Source: an uncultured Caulobacteraceae bacterium
GTDB lineage: Bacteria > Pseudomonadota > Alphaproteobacteria > Caulobacterales > Caulobacteraceae
Direction of reading: 5' to 3'
NCBI GenBank assembly: GCA_937910255.1
Contig: CALEOQ010000530.1
Span: 1-11,906, forward strand
DNA: 11,906 bases
Shown: positions 1 to 6,745 of the stretch, piece by piece
How positions within the stretch are numbered: position 1 is the stretch's first letter
Layout: every line of letters starts with the position of its first letter
Position numbers and translations under genes: made by a program
Notes under the pieces: model-generated
Databases searched by the model: none
The model's input: the letters and a program-made list of their open reading frames with translations, nothing else
Told to the model about the DNA's origin: nothing

Positions 1-66
1 GAGATGAGAGGGAAATGGGGAAGAAAGTCGACGAGGGGAAGGTGGTCGATGGCGTGTTTGTTGTTT
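1..66. other. Non-genomic read-through junk outside the adapter
   Basis: These bases lie on the outer side of a complete Illumina P7 adapter (67-130). They are compositionally unlike the rest: G/A-rich here, so C/T-rich when read outward. Nothing coding or structural is visible. The simplest reading is low-quality base calls made after the sequencer ran off the end of the adapter. They should not be treated as genome sequence. Confidence 0.85.
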
Positions 67-130
67 CAAGCAGAAGACGGAATACGAGGTTACGACGTGA
101 CTGGAGTTCGGACGTGTGCTCTTCCGATCT
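67..130 (+). other. Illumina P7 / indexed TruSeq-type adapter contamination (left end)
   Basis: This 64-base stretch aligns end to end with the P7 flow-cell sequence (24 bases, 67-90), a 6-base index TACGAC (91-96) and the index-read adapter arm ending in GCTCTTCCGATCT (97-130). I count three mismatches against the sequences I remember: one at the GGCATACG/GGAATACG site, one in CGAGAT/CGAGGT and one in GTTCAGAC/GTTCGGAC. Genomic sequence resumes at 131. Translations of this stretch give familiar database-artefact peptides such as VRTCALPIS. Confidence 0.97.
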
Positions 131-670
131 CTCGGGGCTGTAGGCGATGGCGAAGTCGAGGCCGGATTTCAGGCCCGTGGCCTGCTCCAGGATCGGGCGG
201 ATCAGCTCCTCGCTGGTGCCGGGATAGGTGGTGGATTCCAGCACCACCAGCTGGCCCCGGCGCAGATGCCGAGAAATGGTCGTCGCACAGTCGGCGACGT
301 AGGAGAGGTCCGGCTCCCGGTGCACGTTCAGCGGCGTCGGCACGCACATCAGCAGGGCGTCGGCGGCGGCGAGGCGCGCCTCGTCGGTGGTGGCCTCCAG
401 CCGGCCGGTGGCCCCCATGGCCGTGACCCGGTCGTCAGAGATGTGCTTGATGTAGGAGCGGCCGGTTGTCAGGGCCTCGATCTTGGCGGCGTCCGGATCA
501 TAGGCCAGGACGCGAAAACCCTTGCCGATGAAGCCTTCGGCCAGAGGCAGACCCACATAGCCCAGGCCGATGACGCCGATCACCAGGTCGCGGGACTCCG
601 CGCGGGCCTCAAACTCTGCGGCCATCTGGTCCGGCGTCGGATGGTCTCCGTCCAGGGCGGGTCCGCTCAT
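131..670 (-). CDS. wbpA: UDP-N-acetylglucosamine 6-dehydrogenase (WbpA-type nucleotide sugar dehydrogenase), 3' end missing
   Basis: The first 180 residues of an NAD-dependent enzyme that oxidises C6 of a UDP-hexosamine to the uronic acid, a cytoplasmic step in surface-polysaccharide sugar supply. The start is ATG at 670-668. The Rossmann motif GLGYVG is at residues 35-40, with the NAD-ribose acidic residue in YDPD near 58. Then come SYIKHI (72-77), CVPTP (109-113), REPDLSY (118-124) and LESTTYPGT (144-152). This combination is typical of the WbpA branch rather than the UDP-glucose dehydrogenase branch. The frame stays open through the adapter to base 1, so the stop, catalytic Cys and C-terminal domain are missing, not mutated (full members are usually about 430 residues). 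The start overlaps the aminotransferase stop as ATGA, implying translational coupling; only a weak GGCAG precedes it. Family assignment is strong, exact substrate is inferred. Confidence 0.86.
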
Positions 671-1833
671 GCGTTTCTGCCGGCGAAGGCGCGAACGGCG
701 GCGATGATCTGATCCTGCACGTCGGCCTCCAGATAGGGGTGCATGGGCAGGCTGATGACCCGCTCGGCCGCCGCCAGGGTCGCCGGCAAGCCGCCCGGCC
801 CCACAGGATAGCCCGAATAGACCCCCTGTTTGTGGATCGGGATCGGATAATAGACGGCGGTGGGGATTTCGGCGCCCTTCAGGTGCGCGGCCAGGCCGTC
901 GCGGTCCTCGGTCTCGATGGTGTACTGGGCCCAGACCGAAACTCCGCCCTGGATCACCGCAGGCGTCCGGACCGCGTCGGACAGCCCCTGCGCGTAGCGG
1001 TCGGCCACCCGGTTCCGCGCCTCGATCTCATCGGCGAAGATGGCCAGCTTCTGCAAGAGGACGGCGGCCTGGATCGTGTCCATCCGGGCGTTCATGCCGA
1101 TCCGCATGTTCAGATACTTGGGATCGTGGTCGAAGGTGCGGCCCTCCAGGTCCGACTTCACCGCCTGGCCATGCACCCGCAGGGAGACCAGCAGGTCGTG
1201 CAGGCGCGCGTCCTTGGATAGCACCGCCCCACCATCGCCATAGCAACCCAGGGGCTTGGCCGGGAAGAAGCTGGTGGTGGCCACATCGGCCCAGTGCAGC
1301 GGGTGATGGCCGTCCAGCGTGCAGCCGAACCCTTGCGCGGAATCGGCGATCAGCTTCAGGCCGTGCTTGCGGCAGACCGCGCTGATCGCCGGATAGTCGG
1401 CGGGTTGGCCAAACAGGTCCACGGCGATCACCGCCCTGGGCGTCAGCCGGCCTTCGGCCCTCACCGCGGCGATGGCCGCGTCCAGGTGGGCGGCGTCCAT
1501 ATTGTAGGTGTCGGGCAGGATGTCGACGAAGACCGGCGAGGCGCCGACCAGGGGCACGACCTCGGCGGTGGCCGCAAAGGTGAAGGAGGGGCAGAAGACG
1601 GCGTCGCCGGGCCCGATCTCCCAGGCCATCAGCGGCAGCATCAGGGCCTCGGTCCCAGAGCCGCAGGACAGGACATGCGGCGCCTGGCCAAATTCGCCCA
1701 GCGCGGCCTCGAAGGCGGCCACCTGCGGCCCCATGACATAGGCGCCCGAGCGCACCACCTCGAGGATGGCGGCCTCCAGGGGCTCGCCGAGGCGCTGGCG
1801 CTGGGCCTGCAGGTCGATGAAGGGAATGGGCAT
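667..1833 (-). CDS. DegT/DnrJ/EryC1/StrS family PLP-dependent sugar aminotransferase
   Basis: A 388-residue cytoplasmic aminotransferase that moves an amino group, usually from glutamate, onto a keto group of a nucleotide sugar. Length is normal for the family. Visible landmarks are SCGSGTEAL (56-64) for PLP phosphate contact, PSFTFAATAEV (82-92), the PLP-pyridine Asp164 in LIADSAQGFG, and catalytic Lys193 in TTSFFPAKPLGCYGDGG (187-202). GMNARMDTIQAAVL (246-259) and YYPIPIHKQ (328-336) follow near the C-terminal side. Its stop overlaps the start of the WbpA-type dehydrogenase as ATGA. That pairing points to a 3-amino step on a UDP-hexosaminuronate, as WbpE does in Pseudomonas, but a different 3- or 4-keto sugar is possible, so I give no symbol. 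The start ATG at 1833-1831 has a poor ribosome binding site (GCGAG). Family certain; substrate inferred from the neighbour. Confidence 0.92.
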   Translation of the reverse strand: MPIPFIDLQAQRQRLGEPLEAAILEVVRSGAYVMGPQVAAFEAALGEFGQAPHVLSCGSGTEALMLPLMAWEIGPGDAVFCPSFTFAATAEVVPLVGASPVFVDILPDTYNMDAAHLDAAIAAVRAEGRLTPRAVIAVDLFGQPADYPAISAVCRKHGLKLIADSAQGFGCTLDGHHPLHWADVATTSFFPAKPLGCYGDGGAVLSKDARLHDLLVSLRVHGQAVKSDLEGRTFDHDPKYLNMRIGMNARMDTIQAAVLLQKLAIFADEIEARNRVADRYAQGLSDAVRTPAVIQGGVSVWAQYTIETEDRDGLAAHLKGAEIPTAVYYPIPIHKQGVYSGYPVGPGGLPATLAAAERVISLPMHPYLEADVQDQIIAAVRAFAGRNA

Positions 1834-1913
1834 GGCTTACTCGCAGGCTTCAACGGCCGCGGTACATGCCATGGCGTCCGCAGTCACGCCAAACACGGAT
1901 GTTTTCGCAAGAT

Positions 1914-1944
1914 TTCGCCGCGCCGGACGGGCCGACGCGGCGAA
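1914..1944 (-). terminator. GC-rich hairpin after the acyl-CoA synthetase gene, possible terminator
   Basis: TTCGCCGCG (1914-1922) and CGCGGCGAA (1936-1944) form an exact 9-bp inverted repeat with a 13-base loop, which can add a further CGG/CCG stem after one mismatch. It lies 8 bases past the stop of the minus-strand acyl-CoA synthetase gene (TGA, 1955-1953) and 80 bases before the next start. The position fits a transcription terminator separating the two minus-strand genes. No clear U-tract follows on the minus strand (the sequence after the stem reads ATCTTGCG), so efficiency is doubtful. It could instead be a stabilising 3' hairpin. Confidence 0.45.
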
Positions 1945-1952
1945 CCTTGCGG

Positions 1953-3536
1953 TCAGATCTGCCGGGCGCGGCCTTCCCAATAGGGGGCGCGGACCTTGTT
2001 GCGCTGGATCTTGCCGGCCTCGCTGCGGGGCAGTTCGGTGACGAAGTCCAGGCTGCGGGGCACCTTGAAGCCGGGCAGGGCCTTGCGGGCGAAGTCGAGG
2101 ATTTCGTGGGCCAGCTCGTCGCTGGGCTCATAGCCCTCATTGAGCATGATCACCGCCTTCACCTGCTCGCCCCATTCGGCGTGGGGAATGCCCACGGTGG
2201 AGGAGTCGGCCACGGCCGGGTGCTTGATCAGCTCGTTGTCGATCTCCTGCGGATAGATGTTCACCCCGCCGGAGATGATGGTTTCGGCGCTGCGGCCGGT
2301 GAGGAACAGATAGTCGTCCTCATCGAAATAACCGACATCGCCCATGGTGAAGAAGTCGCCGACCCGCGAGGCCTGGGTCTTGGCTTCGTCCTTGTAGTAC
2401 TGGAAGCCGCCGCCGGGGGGCAGCTGGTGGTAGATGGTGCCGGGCACGCCATTGGGGCAGTCATTGCCCTGCTCGTCGATGATGCGCACCTGCAGCAGGG
2501 CCGGGCGCTTGCCGACGCTGCCGGGCTTTTTCAGCCATTCGTCGGAATTGATGGTGAAGCCGGCGCCGCCTTCCGAGCCGGCATAGTACTCGCTGAGCAC
2601 CGGGCCGAACCACTCGATCATCGCCTGCTTGACCTCCGGCGGGCAGGGCGCCGCGCCGTGGACGATGTAGCGGACGTGATCGACGGAATACTGGGCCTTC
2701 ACCTCGGCCGGCAGATCCAGCAGGCGCTGGAACATGATCGGCACCATGTGCAGGTGGGTGACCTTCTGCTCGCTGATGGTGCGCAGGACCTGTTCGGAGT
2801 CCCACTTGTCCATGAAGATCAGGGTCGAGCCGGTGCCCATGGCGGCCCGGACGTCGAAGGCCAGCGGGGCGGCGTGATAGGCCGGGCCGGCGCAGAGCTG
2901 GATCGAGGTGTCGTCATAGCCGCGACCGGCCAGGATGCTGGAGGGGGTGACCACCGGCGTCGGGCGGAAGACGCCCTTGGGCCGCCCGGTGGTGCCCGAG
3001 GTGTACATCATCTGGTTGCCCAGCACGGGGTCTGCGATGTCCGAGCCGTCCAGGCCCGCAAGCGCCGTGTCATACTCGACGAAGCCGTCGATGGCGCCGC
3101 CGACCGACAGCTTCAGGGCGACGTTAGGGCAGTTGGAGGCGGCCTCGGCCATCACCGCCACGCGGGCGTCGCCGACCAGCACCTTGGCCTCGCAGTCGTT
3201 GATGATGTAGGCGATTTCGTCGGCGTTCAGGTGCCAGTTGACCGGGGTGATGCGGACGCCGGCTCGCATGGTGGCGGCCAGGACCTCGATGAATTCCGCC
3301 CGGTTCGAGCAGACCAGGGCCAGGCTGTCGCCGGGATTTACGCCGTGCTGACGGAAGAGGCGGGCGAGCCGGTTGGCGTTGGCGTTGACCTCGGCGAAGG
3401 TCCGCGTCCGGCCATAGGCGTCGATGACCGCGGCCTTGTCAGGCTGGACATCAGCCCAGACCGCCATGGTCATGCCGGTGACGGCGGCCTGGTCGAGCCG
3501 CTCTTCCAGGCCCACGCGCTCTTTCAAATCTTCCAT
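1953..3536 (-). CDS. AMP-forming acyl-CoA synthetase (ANL superfamily)
   Basis: A full-length cytoplasmic adenylating enzyme (527 residues from ATG) that activates a carboxylic acid, probably a fatty or other organic acid, to acyl-AMP and then acyl-CoA. Numbering from that ATG: P-loop MYTSGTTGRPKGV (177-189), A5-like EYYAGSEGG (316-324), A7/A8 TMGDVGYFDEDDYLFLTGR (397-415) and hinge region SGGVNIYPQEID (422-433). The invariant adenylation lysine is in GKIQRNK at Lys509. All catalytic motifs are intact. A TTG (3539-3537) directly precedes ATG (3536-3534); the ATG is chosen because GGGAGGA ends 5 bases before it, whereas that spacing would be too short for TTG. It is transcribed ahead of the sugar genes, but the 119-bp gap with a hairpin suggests a separate unit. 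Substrate chain length cannot be read from sequence; medium- or long-chain is a guess. Confidence 0.93.
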   Translation of the reverse strand: MEDLKERVGLEERLDQAAVTGMTMAVWADVQPDKAAVIDAYGRTRTFAEVNANANRLARLFRQHGVNPGDSLALVCSNRAEFIEVLAATMRAGVRITPVNWHLNADEIAYIINDCEAKVLVGDARVAVMAEAASNCPNVALKLSVGGAIDGFVEYDTALAGLDGSDIADPVLGNQMMYTSGTTGRPKGVFRPTPVVTPSSILAGRGYDDTSIQLCAGPAYHAAPLAFDVRAAMGTGSTLIFMDKWDSEQVLRTISEQKVTHLHMVPIMFQRLLDLPAEVKAQYSVDHVRYIVHGAAPCPPEVKQAMIEWFGPVLSEYYAGSEGGAGFTINSDEWLKKPGSVGKRPALLQVRIIDEQGNDCPNGVPGTIYHQLPPGGGFQYYKDEAKTQASRVGDFFTMGDVGYFDEDDYLFLTGRSAETIISGGVNIYPQEIDNELIKHPAVADSSTVGIPHAEWGEQVKAVIMLNEGYEPSDELAHEILDFARKALPGFKVPRSLDFVTELPRSEAGKIQRNKVRAPYWEGRARQI

Positions 3537-3560
3537 CAAATTCCTCCCGACGCCTGCTGT

Positions 3561-3572
3561 CCGAAGCTTCGG
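3561..3572. promoter_or_regulatory. 12-bp perfect palindrome, candidate operator upstream of the acyl-CoA synthetase
   Basis: CCGAAGCTTCGG is perfectly self-complementary. It lies 25-36 bases upstream of the acyl-CoA synthetase ATG, just before its ribosome binding site. A GATAAT on the minus strand (3595-3590) could be a -10 element, which would put the palindrome just inside the transcript, a common place for a repressor site. I see no convincing -35 for that -10. The identity of any regulator (for example a TetR-type fatty-acid regulator) is not visible here. Confidence 0.35.
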
Positions 3573-3593
3573 GACGCAGGTCGCATCTGATTA

Positions 3594-3695
3594 TCGTTGC
3601 GGACGGCCGTTCATCGCCGGGGCGCAGACGCAATATGCCTGCCCGCCCGCCGAACCGTCATCGGCGCTCACCATGACAGCGGAATTCCGCAACGA
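3594..3695. repeat. 10-bp inverted repeat with 82-bp spacing in the acyl-CoA synthetase upstream region
   Basis: TCGTTGCGGA (3594-3603) recurs as its exact reverse complement TCCGCAACGA (3686-3695). Both lie in the 222-base gap between the acyl-CoA synthetase start and the DUF2177 stop. The proximal arm touches the GATAAT that might serve as a -10 on the minus strand. Two distant copies in opposite orientation would suit a regulator binding two sites, but could be chance. Confidence 0.35.
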
Positions 3696-3758
3696 CAACG
3701 CCCGCCAAATCCGAACAGAGGTCGGATGGCGTGCGCGAGGGGAGAGGGGGGCGGCGCC

Positions 3759-4169
3759 CTAGAAGGTGCGCTCGGCCCAGCGGGTCACGACGTAGCCGGC
3801 GGTGGCCGAGGCGCCGGTGAGCACCGTCCCCCAGGCGATATCGGCCAGGGTGATGTGCGTGGCCCAGACCTTCAGGGTCGCCTGGTTGGTCAGGTCGTAG
3901 GTGGCGTAGCAGAGGAAGCCCAGGATGGCGCCAGTGGTCAGCGCCTGCGTCCAGACGCCCTCGCGCACCGCCGGACTGACCGCCAGGATCATGATCCCAG
4001 CGATATAGATGAGATAGAAGGCGACGGCCGGCGGCAGGGAAAACTGGTCGGCCAGCACCGCGTTCAGGGTCGGACGGTAGAGCTTCGGCCCCGCCGTGGT
4101 CAGCCAGACCGCGTCGATGAGGGCGAAGGCCAGGCCCGTGCCCAGATAGCCGATGACGTATTTCAGCAT
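3759..4169 (-). CDS. DUF2177 family small inner-membrane protein
   Basis: A 136-residue protein with about four hydrophobic segments: roughly residues 3-23, 44-64, 72-92 and 108-128. Family-like features are an Asp/Trp pair in the first helix (ALIDAVWL, 16-23), CYATYDLTN (87-95) and ADIAWG (109-114). Biochemical role is unknown; members are often found beside CFA-synthase-like methyltransferases and FAD/DUF1365 genes, as here. The start is ATG at 4169-4167 with AAGGA seven bases upstream. An in-frame ATG at 4220 would add 17 residues inside the upstream gene and lacks that site. It follows the methyltransferase stop by 11 bases, so the two are almost certainly one operon. A role in membrane-lipid modification or lipid movement is inference from context. 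Confidence 0.9.
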   Translation of the reverse strand: MLKYVIGYLGTGLAFALIDAVWLTTAGPKLYRPTLNAVLADQFSLPPAVAFYLIYIAGIMILAVSPAVREGVWTQALTTGAILGFLCYATYDLTNQATLKVWATHITLADIAWGTVLTGASATAGYVVTRWAERTF

Positions 4170-4180
4170 GGTCGAATCCT

Positions 4181-5209
4181 TCAGGCCGAGGGTTTCAGAC
4201 GATAGTGGCTGACGCCCCACTCCTGCCCGTCCCGGTGGCCGAAAAGGCCGGCCGTGGCCAGGAAGAACAGCCGCCAGCGGCGGCGCCAGAGGGATGCGGC
4301 GTCACCATAGACCTCGGCGAGCACCTCACGCAGGGCGCCGTCGTGGCGGTCGAAGTTTTCCAGCCAGTGGAGGGCGGTGCGCTCATAGTGCTGGCCTGAC
4401 CAGCGCCAGTCGGCCTCCACCTCGAACAGGTCGGGGAACTGGGCCATCAGGCCATGGCTGGGCATCACGCCGCCGGAGAAGAAGTGCTGGGCGATCCAGT
4501 CGGCCTCGTCCTCGACGTCGAACCGATAGGGCGTGGTGCGATGGGTGAAGACATGGATGAAGGCCCGGCCCTCGGGCTTCAGCCAGCCCCGCACCCGGGT
4601 CAGCAGGGCGCGCCAGTTGGCCATGTGCTCGAACATCTCCACCGAGACCACGCGGTCGAAGCGACCCGGCGCCTCGAAGACGTTCATGTCGGCGGTGACC
4701 ACCGTGACATTGGCCAGGCCCAGGGCGCTGGCCCGACTGCGAATGAACGCCCCCTGGCTGGCCGAATTGGACACCGCGGTGATCCTGGCGTTCGGCAGGG
4801 CGCGCGCCATCCACAGGGTGAGGGAGCCCCAGCCGCAGCCGAGCTCCAGGATGTCCTGGCCATCGGCCAAGCCCGCATGCTCGGCGGTTTCTGAGAGGGC
4901 GTTCTCTTCGGCCGCCGCCAGGTCCTCGACGCCCCGGCCATAGAGGCAGGAGGAGTATTTCAGCTGCGGCCCCAGGACCTTCTCGAAGAAGGCGGCCGGC
5001 AGTTCGTAGTGCTGGTCATTGGCTGCGGCGGCATGCTCGGCGATGGGCCTCTGGGCCATGTCCTGGGCGAAGGCGGCTTCAGCGTCCGGGCCGGCCTGAC
5101 CCAGTTGCCGACGGGCGTTGGCCACCAGGAGTTCGATCGCCGCCCGTCGCATGACATCGGGGATGGGCGCGCCCTCGAAGGCCTGGACGGTCGAACTGAT
5201 GAAACTCAT
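4181..5209 (-). CDS. SAM-dependent methyltransferase, cyclopropane-fatty-acid-synthase family (COG2230-like)
   Basis: A 342-residue methyltransferase expected to transfer a methyl or methylene group from SAM to a lipid acyl chain or a related substrate at the membrane surface. NDQHYELPAAFFEKVLG (64-80) and YSSCLY (85-90) precede the SAM-binding motif ILELGCGWGS (120-129). VSVEMFEHM (188-196), HYERTALHWLENF (274-286) and the tail EWGVSHYRL (330-338) follow. It is shorter than classical CFA synthases (about 380-400 residues), and the HYELP...KYSSC region resembles the coclaurine N-methyltransferase-like branch, so cyclopropanation should not be assumed. The start ATG (5209-5207) has GAGGA seven bases upstream; the frame stays open far upstream to 6199, but that part is antisense to the divergent oxidoreductase gene. 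First gene of an operon with DUF2177. Confidence 0.92.
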   Translation of the reverse strand: MSFISSTVQAFEGAPIPDVMRRAAIELLVANARRQLGQAGPDAEAAFAQDMAQRPIAEHAAAANDQHYELPAAFFEKVLGPQLKYSSCLYGRGVEDLAAAEENALSETAEHAGLADGQDILELGCGWGSLTLWMARALPNARITAVSNSASQGAFIRSRASALGLANVTVVTADMNVFEAPGRFDRVVSVEMFEHMANWRALLTRVRGWLKPEGRAFIHVFTHRTTPYRFDVEDEADWIAQHFFSGGVMPSHGLMAQFPDLFEVEADWRWSGQHYERTALHWLENFDRHDGALREVLAEVYGDAASLWRRRWRLFFLATAGLFGHRDGQEWGVSHYRLKPSA

Positions 5210-5274
5210 GGGGCGGTCCTCGCTGGGGCGTGCCGGCCGACGATCAAAGGGAACCGCAGGGCCGAACTTCCCCT

Positions 5275-5304
5275 TGATTACGCGCAAGGCGGAGGTTCGG
5301 ATGC
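5275..5304 (-). promoter_or_regulatory. Candidate ECF-type promoter for the methyltransferase-DUF2177 operon
   Basis: On the minus strand GCATCC (5304-5299) is followed by exactly 18 bases and then TAATCA (5280-5275). The same arrangement occurs on the plus strand for the divergent operon. The layout resembles the RpoE/ChrR-type ECF promoter as I remember it (-35 near TGATCC, about 18 bases, -10 starting TA). A transcript would begin near 5268 and leave about 60 bases of leader before the ATG at 5209. No sigma or anti-sigma gene is present here to support it directly. Confidence 0.45.
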
Positions 5305-5323
5305 GTCGTCTTGGCTGCATCCG
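5298..5323. repeat. 7-bp inverted repeat CGGATGC-N12-GCATCCG in the divergent promoter region
   Basis: CGGATGC (5298-5304) and GCATCCG (5317-5323) are exact reverse complements separated by 12 bases. The arms contain the proposed -35 boxes of the two divergent promoters. Alternatively this is a single dyad bound by a regulator acting on both operons. The two readings are not exclusive. Confidence 0.5.
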
Positions 5324-5346
5324 CAGGCCTGTTCGCGTCGTATCGC
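5317..5346 (+). promoter_or_regulatory. Candidate ECF-type promoter for the FAD oxidoreductase-DUF1365 operon
   Basis: GCATCC (5317-5322), 18 bases, then TATCGC (5341-5346), mirroring the minus-strand copy at 5304-5275. Both share the G directly after the -35 box and a CGCG in the late spacer. Transcription would start near 5353, about 43 bases before the GTG start. The assignment rests on the duplicated motif and on recalled similarity to RpoE/ChrR-class promoters. Confidence 0.45.
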
Positions 5347-5395
5347 CTCTCGCCGGGACCCGCCGTGGCGTCACCGACGAGAGATTGGAGTTCCC

Positions 5396-6745
5396 GTGGG
5401 CGTAGAGAGCACTTCCAGGCCATTGCGGATCGCCGTTATCGGCGCCGGCGTTTCCGGGCTTTCCGCCGCCTGGCTGCTTAGCTCCCGCCATCAGGTCACC
5501 CTGTTCGAAGGCGACGCCCGCCTTGGCGGCCACGCCCATACGGCCGAGGCTCCCGGCGGACCGGACGGCGTGATCCCTGTGGACACCGGGTTCATCGTCT
5601 TCAACGAGGACAACTATCCCAACTTCACCGCCCTGCTGAAGCACCTGGGGACGCCCAGCATCGACGCCGACATGGCGCTCAGCGTCTCCCTGGACGACGG
5701 CGCTTTCGAATATTCGTCCGGCTCGCTGTTTGCGCAGAAGCGCAACTTCTTCAGCGCCCGCTACTGGGGCATGCTGCGGGATGTGACGCGCTTCTACCGC
5801 AACGGCCCCAGGGACCTGGCCGAGCTGGATTCGCCCCTGACCAGCCTGGACGACTATCTGAAGCAGAAGGGCTACTGTCAGGCCTTCCGCGACGACCATC
5901 TGTTGCCCCAGGCCGCGGCCATCTGGTCGACGCCCCTCGCGGCGATCCGGGAGTATCCGGCCGCCGCCCTGATCCGCTTCTTCCAGAACCACGGCATGAT
6001 GCAGGTGTTCGGCCGCGGCCTCTGGCGGACGGTCCAAGGGGGCAGCCGCGCCTATGTGGAAAAACTGGTCCAGGCCTTCCAGGGCGAGGTGCGCAAAGGC
6101 GTGCGGGTGACCAGCGTGCGGCGTGACGCCGACGGGGTGGACATCCGCCTGGCGAGCGGCCAGGTGGAGCGCTTCGACCAGGTGGTGATCGCCACCCATG
6201 GGGATCAGGCCCTAGCCCTGCTGGAAGATCCCACGGCCGAGGAGGCGCGGCTTCTGTCGGCCTTCCGCTACAGCCGCAACCTGGCGGTGCTGCACACCGA
6301 TCCGAGCCTGATGCCCAGGCGCCGGGCGGCCTGGACGAGCTGGAATCACATCGGCCGACGCAACGCCCCGCAGGAGGGCTGCGTCACCTACTGGATGAAC
6401 CGGCTCCAGAGCCTGCCGGCCAGGCCCGAGCTGTTCGTCACCCTCAACCCCACCCGCGAGATCGCACCCGACGCGGTGATCCGCACCGATGTCTATGACC
6501 ACCCCCTGTTCGATGGCGGGGCCATCGCCGCCCAGCAGGCGCTTTGGGGCCTGCAGGGGGTGAAGCGCACCTGGTTCTGCGGCTCCTATTTCGGCCACGG
6601 CTTCCATGAGGATGGCCTGCAGTCGGGCCTGGCCGTCGCCGAGCAGCTGGGGGGCGTTCGCAGGCCCTGGTCGGTGAAGGATGAGTCCGGTCGCATTCAC
6701 CTGTCGCCCGAGACCGCCGGCGGTCTGGCCGAGGCTGCGGCGTGA
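5396..6745 (+). CDS. FAD-dependent oxidoreductase (COG2907-like, amine-oxidase fold)
   Basis: A 449-residue flavoprotein. The N-terminal dinucleotide-binding site is RIAVIGAGVSGLSAA (11-25), with Glu38 (LFEGD) placed to bind the adenosine ribose. RLGGHAHTA (42-50) follows, then VDTGFIVFNEDNYPNF (62-77), and the closing FAD motif FCGSYFGHGFHEDGLQSG (394-411). These features fit the NAD/FAD-binding proteins that sit beside DUF1365 and CFA-like genes, where they have been linked to unusual fatty-acid synthesis (desaturation or oxidation of methylated chains is the plausible role). GTG at 5396 is chosen because GGAG ends five bases upstream and the Rossmann motif then begins about 11 residues in. 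The frame stays open from 5009, but that part runs antisense through the methyltransferase. Its stop overlaps the DUF1365 start as GTGA. Confidence 0.92.
   Translation: MGVESTSRPLRIAVIGAGVSGLSAAWLLSSRHQVTLFEGDARLGGHAHTAEAPGGPDGVIPVDTGFIVFNEDNYPNFTALLKHLGTPSIDADMALSVSLDDGAFEYSSGSLFAQKRNFFSARYWGMLRDVTRFYRNGPRDLAELDSPLTSLDDYLKQKGYCQAFRDDHLLPQAAAIWSTPLAAIREYPAAALIRFFQNHGMMQVFGRGLWRTVQGGSRAYVEKLVQAFQGEVRKGVRVTSVRRDADGVDIRLASGQVERFDQVVIATHGDQALALLEDPTAEEARLLSAFRYSRNLAVLHTDPSLMPRRRAAWTSWNHIGRRNAPQEGCVTYWMNRLQSLPARPELFVTLNPTREIAPDAVIRTDVYDHPLFDGGAIAAQQALWGLQGVKRTWFCGSYFGHGFHEDGLQSGLAVAEQLGGVRRPWSVKDESGRIHLSPETAGGLAEAAA

Noticed and set aside
4..426. Open frame starting in the left junk and adapter
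   Set aside because: It begins in non-genomic sequence and then runs antisense to the dehydrogenase gene.
1866..3590. Long plus-strand open frame (574 codons) opposite the acyl-CoA synthetase
   Set aside because: It is antisense to a gene with every ANL motif intact. Its translation is Gly/Ala/Val/Asp-rich without domains, the usual mirror frame in high-GC codon usage.
5250..5254. GGAAC as the -35 of a general-stress EcfG-type promoter
   Set aside because: No CGTT-like -10 lies 16-17 bases downstream.
5243..5278. ATCAAAGGG ... CCCTTGAT dyad
   Set aside because: The arms differ by one base insertion and overlap the proposed -10. Too weak to list apart from the promoter.
5009..5395. N-terminal extension of the flavoprotein frame
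   Set aside because: It overlaps the methyltransferase in antisense and would place the dinucleotide-binding motif about 140 residues in. GTG at 5396 with GGAG fits far better.
5210..6199. N-terminal extension of the methyltransferase frame to an upstream ATG
   Set aside because: The extension is antisense to the flavoprotein and unlike any methyltransferase. The ATG at 5209 has a good ribosome binding site and starts a family-length protein.
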